Shown here: positions 42,401-53,045 of the stretch, in pieces
Position numbering within the stretch: the first letter of the stretch is position 1
Layout: every line of letters starts with the position of its first letter
Source of the DNA: Excoecaria cochinchinensis
Taxonomy: Eukaryota; Streptophyta; Magnoliopsida; Malpighiales; Euphorbiaceae
DNA: 64,000 nucleotides
Direction: 5' to 3'
Assembly (NCBI GenBank): GCA_947683425.1
Contig: CANTUQ010000017.1
Location: forward strand, 124,001 to 188,000
Translations under genes and position numbers: made by a program
The notes under the pieces: generated by a model
Told to the model about the DNA's origin: nothing
Seen by the model: the letters and a program-made list of their open reading frames with translations, nothing else
Database searches by the model: none

Positions 42401-43335
42401 AGGGGAACCCGTAAGTAAAACCAGAACCAAAGTCCTTACTGAAATACAACACCCAACTGGATTGAACAACGATGGTCCTAATGGTTAAAAAGAAAAACAC
42501 GCGTATGTGTAAACTTTAGGATTCGAGCGAAGCTTGCTAAAAGAAAATTGGGGAGCAAAAAAAAAAAGAAACAAAAAAAAAACAAAAAAATAATAATAAT
42601 TTAAATGAAAAAAAGAAAAGAGAGAAGAAAGAGAGAATTGATCAGGGGGGCAAGGGAATGCTATTTGGGGGCAAGTTTTACTCAAGTACCACTAGTCTAC
42701 ACGTATCTGCGTTTTTCCACTGAAAAGGACCTAAAGACTGAACCACAAGCCACCCAATTGGTTCATCAATATAGAGGATGCGCAATGCGAGGGATATTCT
42801 TGTGTGGCTACTGCTCATGCCTGCCACTGAAAAGACCTGAAGACTAATCCATGAGCCATTCACCCAGCCCGTAAGTATAAAGGGTGTATTGTACGAGAGA
42901 TGAACTGGTGACATACAGCTGAGATGCCAAACGATAAGAAGGTTATGGAGTAGACCCATTCTGGGATCTGCAATTAGAACCCTTACGAGAGTCACGAGGT
43001 GAAAACATTACTGCCCGTTGAATCACGTCAAATCCTTATGGGGTATTCATTGAAGCAACAACTACAGCAACTGAACATGTCAAGCAAAAATAGGCTTCGG
43101 GATTGCTACCAGACCTATCAGAAAACACCTTATCCGATCATTTGGGAGGAAAGTTAGAAAGCGCCCGCCGGAAGAATAAGATTGGGTCTTCGGGCAAATA
43201 GCTCTGGGTATCCCAGACGGGCGGGGTAAATTCTGACCAGCATATGAAGACCCAAGGAAGCAGCATCCCGATAGACAGCGAGGCAAGCAAGTTTAAAGAG
43301 CCAGACCGACATCAACAGATCCAAGAAGGTCCATG
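42401..43335 (+). other. Unassigned interior of D; no gene seen
   Basis: Contains an A-rich tract (42540-42620) and short unrelated ORFs only. The final bases resemble the integrase end of B (AAGAAGGTCCATGGCTAA). Confidence 0.4.
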
Positions 43336-43520
43336 GCTAAAGGCTAAAGATCAAAAGAAGAGACTAAATACCCCGCGGGCCGAAAAACGAAAAAAAGCGG
43401 CCTCGCTAAAATTGGGCGCCTCGTCAGAGTGAAAACCGAAATAAGGCACTCTGGTCAAAAATTAGAGGCTCGAGAGAAAATATCCAATCAAGAAAACCCG
43501 AGAGGGCTGATTGGAAACAG
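43336..43520 (+). other. Conserved post-integrase block of D
   Basis: Strongly similar to 11041-11220 of B, including two GAAAA(C/A)CGAAA units and AAAATTGGGCGCCTCG. Confidence 0.6.
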
Positions 43521-43739
43521 GAGTCTGATGCTTTCGAGATCCATTTTGAGATTAAATGTAATTTTGCATTCTGAATCTGTGTTAAATGGTGATTATGTAT
43601 GGAGAAATCATACTAAAACATACAAAATTTTTGCAAATACGTAAAACAAAAGCAGTTTAACTCATACAGCCATCATTTTCCAGTTCTTTTATAAAAAGAA
43701 GGATGCCGTTCATTGTTAAATGTGTGAAATCTAAATGGC

Positions 43740-44380
43740 TATACCTCACTTTGCTCTTGCCGGCTAGATGCCTAAGCCGATGGGCCTTGTAATCAATTAT
43801 GGAATTTAACACTCACTGGTTATGCGTACTAGTGGAAACGAAGGCATAATCTTTGACCTGCAATACAATGATCTTTATTAGTGGAAACGAAGGCATAATC
43901 TTTGACCTGCAGTACAATGATCTTTATAAGCAGCCGTGTCTAGGGGCACCCACTTGAGTGCATTAACCAGGCTTATCCCGCTATCAAATTCTAGGGCACC
44001 TTCATCATGGGGATCAAGTTTATGTAATCACAATCTGAGACATAAGTGCACACCGACTATATCCGAAAGATCTTTGGTAACGACTTCGGCACCACTATAC
44101 AAAAAAAAAAAGGAGGCCGGTAGAGATTAAAACCGTAATTGGCGCTCTAAGCAAAAGTTAGGCCAAAGGGTAGGGTGAAAACCTGGGAACAGGCAGTCTG
44201 CCCTACAAAAAATGAAATAAATAAAAGCCGCTGGATTGGGTTGGGTCCATTCCAGGCAAAAAATAAGGTAGCGTTATGTGAAAATCCGACAAGGACGCAT
44301 TTCCTGCTAAGAAAAACTAGTGCGAAGATCCACGAGGGGCGCACTACCTTCAAAAAAAAAATGACTACAGGTACCAGAGG
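43740..44380 (-). pseudogene. Relic of the antisense accessory gene in D
   Basis: The left end resembles the exon 2 end of the B antisense gene (GCCGGCTAGATGCCTAAGCC). The stretch 44210-44380 resembles the intron (CAGGCAAAAAATAAGG, GTGAAAATCCG, GACGCACT). Most exon sequence is lost. A 49-bp direct duplication lies at 43831-43928. Confidence 0.6.
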
Positions 44381-44639
44381 AGAAACTCATAATCCCCCAA
44401 AGGCAAGAGACCCAAAAGCAATCCCAGAGGGCATCGATCTCGCGGCGTGTTACGACCAAACCGGCCGTCGCCTCCAAATCCACTCAGATGAATTCTTATC
44501 CTGCATTGCTGCATATACATGCATCTCACATCATGCATACAGCTTTTTGCGTATACTTCTGTACATATAATTTTGCAGAAAATATCTAAATGAACACCCA
44601 GCTCAGGAGAGCAATCCAGAAGGACATCTTGAATTTTTT

Positions 44640-45150
44640 ATAGCCTTGTCAACGGCTCGGTGCATTCCTCTGCGGAGGACATCTCTTGCGCTTTTTGTAG
44701 CCCTGTCAGCGGCTCGGTGCATTCCTCTGTGGAGGACATCTCTTGCGCTTTTTGTAGCCTTGTCATTGGCTCGGTGCACTCCTCTGCGGAGGATATCTCT
44801 TGCACTTTTTATAGCCTTGTCAGCGGCTCGGTGCCCTCCTCTGCGGAGGATATCTCTTGCACTTTTTGTAGCCTTGTCAGCGGCTCGGTGCATTCCTCTG
44901 CGGAGGACATCTCTTGCACTTTTTGTAGCCTTGTCAGTGGCTCGGTGCACTCCTCTGCGGAGGATATCTCTTGCACTTTTGTAGCCTTATCAGCGGCTCG
45001 GTGCAATCCTCTGCAGAGGATATTTCCTGCACTTTTTGTAGACTTGTCAGCGGCTCGGTGCAGTCCTCTGCGGAGGATATTTCCTGCACTTTTTGTAGCC
45101 TTGTCAGCGGCTCGGTGCAGTCCTCTGCAGAGAATATATCTCGCGTTTTA
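44640..45150 (+). repeat. 57-bp tandem array in the 3' region of D
   Basis: Nine copies with GGCTCGG at 44654, 44711, 44768, 44825, 44882, 44939, 44995, 45052 and 45109 (one unit is 56 bp). Because 57 is a multiple of 3, frames on both strands stay open as 19-residue repeats; I regard these as incidental. Three diverged units with TCT(G/A)GAGCA at 45152, 45213 and 45264 follow. Confidence 0.92.
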
Positions 45151-45381
45151 TAAGTCTGGAGCAGGCTCGGCGCACCACCACCAGTTTAGAAGAACAATTT
45201 CGCACTTTGTAAGTCTGGAGCAAACTCAGTGCAGCCCAGAAGGGCAATCCTCGCGTTTTGTAAGTCTAGAGCAGGCTCGGCGCATCACCCAGAAGGATGA
45301 AAATTGTCCCTCAATCTATACAGCGACTTAAGGAAATGATTTCTTTTCTGAATTTTGGCTCACTTAGGCACCTAAGTTCTC

Positions 45382-45397
45382 CAAAATTGGGGGCAAC
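45382..45397 (+). other. Polypurine tract of D
   Basis: AAAATTGGGGGCAAC ends next to the TG of the 3' LTR; it is the same motif as in B. Confidence 0.7.
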
Positions 45398-46642
45398 TGT
45401 AGACACCGGGTCCCGAGGCGGACCAAGATCAGAATTACCCAATGATGAAAGCGATACTTGCCAGTGAAACTGTCAGAAAAATGCTCCCCTTGTCGAGAAC
45501 TTCCTTTGTTTTATTTTTATTTTTGATATCATTTATTTTATTTTATTTTATTTAGTCATTTACTTTTATTTGTTTATCTATTTATTTTATTTCCGTTTTA
45601 TTTTATTTTGTTTTTATTTTTGTCTATTTTCGCATGCGGGCGGGTCCCACTGGGCCCGAAATTGCGCGCACGGCAGGTCGATCGCGCGTGCACAGCTGTG
45701 CTGCGTGGACAGCTGTATAGCTGTGCGCACGGAGGAGGTCTCCGCGCGCGCAGCATCGCGCGCGGGGAATGGCTCCGCGTGCGCGGTGCCAGGCGCGCGC
45801 GGCCTTCTCTCCACACGGGCATGCGTGCCTAGTCTCCTTCGATGCATCATTTTCCTGCATTTTCAGTCTGTTTTCCAGTCTGTTTTCTTTAGTTTTCACC
45901 CTTTTATGCTAATTTTGGAACAACAAAATTAAGAGATCATTTTGTCTTTCTCCATTTTTGGCCAACACTGAAAATTAATAGGGATTCCTTCTTCATTTTT
46001 TGGGGGACAGCAGATTTGGAAAAAAAAAAAAAAATTTTGGCTTTCTCTCTAGCTCTTCTTGGACTCTCCAGGAAGCATTTTTTTTTCTCTTCACAAATCC
46101 TTCAAAAATCTTTAAGTTTTCGTCTGAAGTTTTAGTCTTTGCTACTCAAAAAATATTTAATCTTGGGTTGATTTGAGCAAGAGAAACTAATTTTCTTGGC
46201 TTATTCATCCCACCAAAAATATTTTCTTGAACTAATTTATTTAGAAACACATATTTTTACACTTGTTTTTAATATTATTATCATCAAAAATCGACAAGGG
46301 GAACGGATTGAGACATTCTATTTCCGATTTAAAAATTCTGAGGGTAAACACTTTGGACCCGTCCTCATTTAATTTTATTTGTCGTTTATTATTGTTAATT
46401 TTGTTATTCTTGTTATTATTATTGTGCATATTGTTTATTCCTAACCCCCCTTTTTTAGCTTTGTTTCTACTGTTGACATTTTTTGGATTTGTTTATTTTT
46501 GACTTGACTTTCTAGTGGACTTTTGTTTTACTTTGTGAGTCTATTTTGCCTTTTGCTGGGTGTCCCCGTTGGCCCTCCTCTTCCTATGGTTATCATTATT
46601 ATTATCATTATTATTATTATTATTACACGCTTGTTTTATGCA

Positions 46643-46673
<31 letters not shown>

Positions 46674-46879
46674 GTTTGTGCCTGCCATTATATTGAAGCA
46701 TTATCATGATTATTGCTAGAATTACTAATATTTATTATCTCATTATTATCACTATTATTCGGTTTATTTGTTATTAATATTATTATGTTATGAATATTAT
46801 TATATTATGGCATTTATCCATTATTTTTGATGTTACTATTATTACCATTATGTTATCATCATCATCATCATCATCATCA

Positions 46880-46928
<49 letters not shown>

Positions 46929-47009
46929 CATCCTTAATTTACCGTGTTGTGATATTATCATTGGCGTTGTTATTGTTCATTTTTATCATCATACTATGTT
47001 TGCCATGTC

Positions 47010-47063
<54 letters not shown>

Positions 47064-48219
47064 CATTGTTGTTACTATTATCATGGTTATTATTGTTATC
47101 ATTGTTTCATTATTATTTATTCGATTAGTTTTATTAGAGCATTTGCTAATGTTTTCGATATTATTTTTGTCTGAGATTTGTTTTGGGTTGCACTGTGTGA
47201 GTTTTCCCGCGGCTCCCCTGTTGGGTCGTAGCACGTAGATGAGTCCCCTGGCTTGGTGAGATCCTTTCAACCCTCTCTTTATGTGTTTTGTGCTTATTTG
47301 TAAATATTTATTTTATTTGTGCACGCGTGGGATAAAAAATCACAAAAATATTCCTGTAATTAATTCGGTCTTTTACTAATAAAATTGGGACCAATGTCCC
47401 TTGTTTTAGTCCAAAAATAAAAATATCACAAATAAAACGAAGAGTCAATTTTCTCCGAAAATGGGATCACTCATCCCCGTTTTCATCAAACAACCAAAAC
47501 GGCTCTTCGAACCCTCTTCAAATAACGTGAAAGAACCAATGTTCCTAAACCTTCAATAAGCACGAAGGAACCAATGATCCTAAAATAATGCCCCGATTTA
47601 TGTATGTCCGTCTATTTTGACCTTGTGTGAGTATTTTAAATTTATGTTCATTTCCTTTTGGGCCCTTGTAATTAATTTTGGGGCGATGCTATTTAATTTT
47701 GGGGATTGTATTCTGTACCCGTTTACATTTTGAATCTCCTTTTATTGGGGTTGTATTCCGCCCCCATTTCTCTTGTAATTGCGTGCTTGTGTGTTTACCG
47801 CTTTCATTTATCGCTTTCCTTTATCGCTTTCATTTTATTGCTTTTTGAATGCTTATGATGCGCTTTTACTTTTAATGCATTAATCGCGTGAGGTGAGAGA
47901 TATAATTTTAAGAAGTTAAAGACTCATTTATAATTAACCAAAGCATAAATAAGAGGGAAGTTCCGAACACCGAATCTCTGGACTAGACCGTTAGAGGTGA
48001 GAGACTTTTTCCAATTTCTTGTAAATTGGGTGGTGACTCCAAATACCTCAAAGGTGCCTTTAGGCGTTATTAGGCTAGGTGGTTCTCCCCAATGTTCTAT
48101 TGGGAGGAATACACCAATGATGTCTCATGGCGCCCATGATCAAAAAATGCAAACCAGTCCCTCGAATCCTAAAGCGGATTCACCTTGAGGGCCCTTGCTG
48201 GGTTCCGGCGTGCGTCACA
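45398..48219 (+). repeat. 3' LTR of D
   Basis: TGTAGACACCGGGTCCC to GTGCGTCACA, 2822 bp. It contains a GC-rich block with CAGCTG palindromes and GCGCGCAC/GTGCGCAC motifs (45636-45826), then long (ATT)n runs, then the part shared with 35054-36345. The host F resumes at 48220. Confidence 0.92.
46590..47065 (+). repeat. (ATT)n microsatellite region in the D LTR
   Basis: Long ATT/ATC runs at about 46590-46625, 46645-46672, 46855-46930 and 47010-47062. The short frames over this region are poly-Leu or poly-Ile artefacts. Confidence 0.92.
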
Positions 48220-50506
48220 CCAGCATACTTACCTTAGTTACCTCGAGCTAAGGTCCAGAAGGTAGATAACATTTAACAAACCTGTATTGTCATTTTAAAC
48301 ATATAAATGAATACACATACAATTCATTCACAAAGAATTCACATAGGCAATCATACTCATAACTTTTGAATAAACGTTATTTGATTTATCTCATTTCATT
48401 TAATTATCATTAGTTTCAGATACAAAAGGATTTAGGTACTCGTAGATACTACACAATTCCACATAAGTGTCCATAAAGGATTCAGAATGTATAAGTGCGC
48501 ATAGTACAAGCTCGATCAATATATATATCATTAAACACATTCGAAGCTTATTCACATATATTTTTGCGAATTATCAAAGAACATATCACTTATTCACATT
48601 CTTTATTTCTTTTAATTGCCTGAAGCGAGTGAACAGAACACATTGGGGTACCTGAGGGTACAATCGAAAAGCAACATCTTTAATTTTCTCATTCAAAAAC
48701 ATTTTCACATTGGGGGATCTTAAACAAGATCCGTACATATTGAGGATCATGAGGATCCAAATGGGGACCTGATCAGGGTCCAAAACCAAAGGGGCCGCAG
48801 CAACAAAACTTTATAGGCATGCCTATCTATCCACAGATTGACTCACGTAGGCTATACATTTTAACTTTGTCATATAATACTTATAACATTTCTTTATTTT
48901 CATGTGAGCTCATACATTCATAAACATGCATTTCATTGGCACAAATCACACTTATTATATTTTCAAACTAATTATGTATTCTTTCACAGGTTATAAATTC
49001 ATATGAACATAATAAATTTATGCAGGTTATTAGGTATCGTGCACTCATTTAGACTTAACGAATACATTTACATTTCTTTACACATATACATTAGTTATTA
49101 TTAAACTTCACGTATTTCAATTATTACCATTAATAGGAGCATGTAGAGAAACATTAGAACAATTCATATTCTATGTCACATAGGTACACAACACAAGTGA
49201 GAAACCATGCAAAAGGGGAAATTTTACAAAAACATTTTAAGCCAGAGAGGGGACTGTCACGATCGCGATGGGAGGTCTCGCTCGCGACAGTGGCAAAGCT
49301 TGCCTTGCGAGAAAGGAGCCTGTCATGAGTCATGCTCAATGTCATGACTCGTGACAATTGCTTACTATCACGACTCATGACGATCGTCACGACTCGTGAC
49401 GAAACCACGGTGTCGAGTCGTGATGGTAGTCACGACTCGGAGTAGGGCAGCCCAATACTGAGAGCTCATCTACCTAGAATCACCCGGCTCTATCACGCTC
49501 GCGACAGAGTCGCATTTTTCAGAACTCCAACAAAACTGCAGAAATCCTTTCTTCCGAAATCATACCCAAAACTCCCAAATCAAACCAAAATTTAACACAA
49601 CTCAAAAAAAACATTCAAATCATCATAAACAACATAAAACCTAGCTTTTATACCAATAAATACACTTATTTCATGCAATAAACATAATCAAAATCCCTCA
49701 ATTAACAAAATCAGAAATTTACTTCCAACCTTCAATCAATTACACATTTAGGATCCATTATACCTCATTCCAAGCATCTCAACACAAGTAAGTCAAAACC
49801 CATAGCATTTAAACAAACTCAAACAAGTTTATCCCCATAAATTTCCAGAACATTAAATCAAAACCCCAAATCAAATAACAAAATCCCAAACCTCATGTCC
49901 TTTGCTCCTAAAAGCTTCCTTGGTTGATCTTCCTTGCTCCCACACTCATCCAAGGTCTTTCTCATCACAAAACCTCATCAATCACACACAAATACACAAA
50001 GCATAAATCTAGGGTTTTGCTAATCAAAGGAATGAAGGAAATCAAAACTTAAAACTTACCCTTCCATAACAAATTCTTCACTCAAAACACTTGAACTTGC
50101 AATAATACATCATCTAAATCTTGGGCTTTAATCTAAGGAAGAGCAAAATGGCATTGAAGAAGAAGAAGAAGAAGAAGAAGAGGGAGGAGAATGGGAGAAC
50201 GAGAGAGGGGAGAGCAGATTTTCTGCCCTCTCTTTGCTTCTCTCTTTTTTAATACCCCTCCTACCACTTGCCACATGTCACCTTACTAGTGGTCCAACTT
50301 AGATATTTTGTCAAATTCTCCTTTCAATCCCTCTAAACTCATATACTTATACATTGAGACTTATAACTTACTAATCCTTCACATTGGCCTACTTAATTAA
50401 TTTCTATTCTTTCAATTAAGTCATAATTGCACACTTCACAATTTACTATTGGTCGCACTTGCCGAAACTTTGACATTAATTCTTAAATTGTCCATTTAGC
50501 ATACCT
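48220..50506 (-). mobile_element. F: fragment of a Tekay-type LTR, host of D and E
   Basis: Carries the Tekay LTR modules in the usual order: GGATC/GGACC short inverted repeats (48715-48782), an AGGCATGCCT-ATCCA-TGACTC module (48813-48845), then a cluster of GTCACGACTCGTGAC-type palindromes (49255-49450). A (GAA)n run lies at 50157-50181. The left part was separated by D and the right part by E. No coding sequence. Orientation is inferred from resemblance to E and C. Confidence 0.7.
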
Positions 50507-53045
50507 TGTAACACCCTCTACTCATACGTAGGCGATCCCATCCAATAAGGAGTGAGATGCCGTATGGGTAAAGGTGTCACCACACAGATACAGGATAAAC
50601 ATACATACTGAAATACAGGGTAATTTAAAACTTTACAAAACCATTCAAGGAAGAAGCTGATCATGCATTAATATAACGAAAAACATTACATTACTGTTTG
50701 ATCAACCCAAAGGTACAAAAGATAATTACATACCCAAAAGATACATATACGTATGTGGAAGCTATTACAAAACGAACATAAGAGAGAGTTCAGTACAAAA
50801 AGAATCATCTCAGACTACAAAAGATCAAGTCCTACACTAAACTCTGCTGTGTTGGCTTGACTGCAGCGACTCTCCCAAGCAAAGCTCCTTTCGCACCTAC
50901 ACGGGTAAACACACCGTGCTAAGCGATAAACGCTTAGTGGGGAAACACACATGAAAGGGACGGCCACTCACAATGGTCGTCAAACAAAACACATCCAAAT
51001 GGCATAATCAGAAATACACATTAGATATAAATATAAACATGCGAAGACAGATAGTCACACATTTGATAATACATAATTGCATTCGTATAATCTCATCATT
51101 GGACACATTCAGATAATACCTTCTCATAATTATCAAAACAGTTCAAAGTAATTAAGCACCTGCTGACTCAAGGTAGTGGATAACGAGTGAATGGACAGTA
51201 CTTTACGGGTACGAACTGATTACTGACAGTACCTTACGGGTACGAATCGCAAACAGTTACTTTGTCATTTACAAAACATTTTATTAAGGGACCTTAAACA
51301 AGATCCAAACATATTAAAGGGTTCGCAAGGAACCAAACGGGGACCTGATCGGGGTCCAAACTGAACTGAGGCTGCAGCTATAAGACTCTATTAGGCATGC
51401 CTAACTATCCACTAAACTGACTCTAGCAGGTTAAGCATAATCCATTCAATTCATTCTATAATATCCCAAAATCATATATACATACATATATCCATATTCA
51501 TATCATGGATTTGTATTCGTATGATTCATAAGTTAACAGATATAAGACTCATAGTCGCCAAAAGAAACTGGAGTTCAAACCACACACACACCAAGGAAAA
51601 ACTCATTCAACAAACAAGGCTGTCGCGCTCGCGACGTCTGTCGCGTTCGCGACAGAGACCATAGTCTCTTCGCTGCGCGCACGCGATGGACTTCGCGATC
51701 GCGGGGAGGAGGAAAAAGCCTGACCGCGACAGAGAGCCTAAACATCGCCATCGCAGGCTCGCAATAGATCGCGTGCTCGTGATAACACAGGCCAGCATTG
51801 CGCTCTATCGCGATCGCGACACCATCGCGCTCGCTACGGGGAGCACACGACAACTTTTGCTATCACGAGCTCGCGACAGGGTCGCGTGCTTGAGACAGCA
51901 CAGCCCAAGATCACCGGTCTCAGTTGTGCTCGTGACAGTGTCGCGATCGCGATAGAGTCGTGATTTTCAAAATCTGCAAAATTCTGCAGGTCTCTTCCTC
52001 TCCCAAAACTCACACACAAACACACAAATCACATCCAATGGCCTCTTACCTCAAATCCAGCCACCCATCACCATCAATACTCATAATATAACATTTATCA
52101 TCAAGTAACTTCCCACCGAACATCAATTCAAATTCACAATCCCAAAAATTATCAAAACCATAAATTTGCAGCAAAACCACATCAATCATCACAATCACTA
52201 CAATAATCCCATGATCATGCAAAATTGCCTTTCCTAAACAAAAACCCATAACATGCATGCCATATCAAGAGCATATCACAACCCAATTTCTAGAAATCAC
52301 CAAGAACACATACATGAACATATTTACATACAAAAATAGGAAATTTCCCAAACCTTGTATCCTTTGCTCCTAATGCTTAGATACACTAGGTCCCACCTTC
52401 TCTTTACCCTTTGGTTCACGAAGAGGCTCAACTAAGCGTCAAACCATCAAAGTACACAAACTCAAAACCCTAGCTTCAAACCCAAAACCAGAAAAATACA
52501 AGGAAGAAGAAGAAAATGAAGAACTTGGACTACACAAGGGAGATGCATAAACTTACCAAGGAAAAAAAAAAGCAAGGAGATGATTAATTTCCACCACTTG
52601 AGGTTTGAATCCAAGCTAGGGCACCACAATGAAGGAGAAGAGAGAACGGCATTGAGGGAGCAGAAATTCTGCTTTCCCTTTCTCTTTCCTCTCCTTAATC
52701 CTTCCTTTCCCCCTCTTGCCAAGTGTCCTCATCCTAATGGTGGAATTCAATCGCTCACACCCAAAGCACATGCATCACAACTCTCCCAATTAATGCATAC
52801 CCTACAAGTGTTTGAACACACACACACAAGCACAGCCCAACAAACACATCCTATAAACATATGAATAAGCACATCCAAGTGCAACCCAACTAATTCACAC
52901 CCTAACACCACACATGCATCCACATGCTAACAAAACTCTTAAAACATACATTTCTACCCAAAATGCCCCTTACACATGCCAAAACTCATACAATGTACAT
53001 GCACAAACATGGCTCATTCTTCTAGGGGGCAAACGGGGTGTGACA
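50507..53045 (-). repeat. 3' LTR of E
   Basis: On the plus strand TGTAACACCC to GGTGTGACA. It carries the double hairpin (50919-50937), two GTAC(T/C)TTACGGGTAC units (51210-51245), GGACCTGATCGGGGTCC (51342-51358), the AGGCATGCCT module (51392-51401) and a TCGCGA palindrome cluster (51617-51955). Confidence 0.94.
51617..51955 (-). repeat. TCGCGA-type palindrome cluster in the E LTR
   Basis: Repeated TCGCGCTCGCGA, TCGCGTTCGCGA, TCGCGATCGCGA and TCGCGATCGCGA units, each preceded or followed by CTGT/ACAG. Each unit is a near-perfect palindrome. The 5' LTR copy is broken within this cluster by G. Confidence 0.75.

Larger units (their letters stand above)
35054..48219 (+). mobile_element. Element D: gag-only Tat-type element, pol deleted, host of A and of solo LTR S
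   Basis: The 5' LTR is truncated in the window by A (35054-36345). The 3' LTR (45398-48219) is complete. The primer site, leader, gag start, post-integrase block, antisense-gene intron, polypurine tract and LTR ends are all related to B. Between 42400 and 43336 almost all of pol is missing. The LTR copies differ by about 3 % by eye, so D is older than B. The 5' part of its LTR lies beyond A, left of the window. Confidence 0.87.

Noticed and set aside
42401..43335. Possible captured host gene inside D
   Set aside because: Only short frames with low-complexity or A-rich sequence; no recognisable exon or domain.
44660..45331. 223-residue repeat protein on the plus strand and Arg/Ala repeats on the minus strand
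   Set aside because: Both are by-products of a 57-bp repeat whose length is divisible by three; no start context, promoter or conserved domain is seen.
45570..45932. Arg/Cys/Ala-rich ORFs on both strands
   Set aside because: They come from a GC-rich palindromic block of the D LTR, are open in several frames, and lack any domain.
46790..47128. Leu/Ile-rich ORFs that look like membrane proteins
   Set aside because: They are translations of (ATT)n microsatellite sequence.
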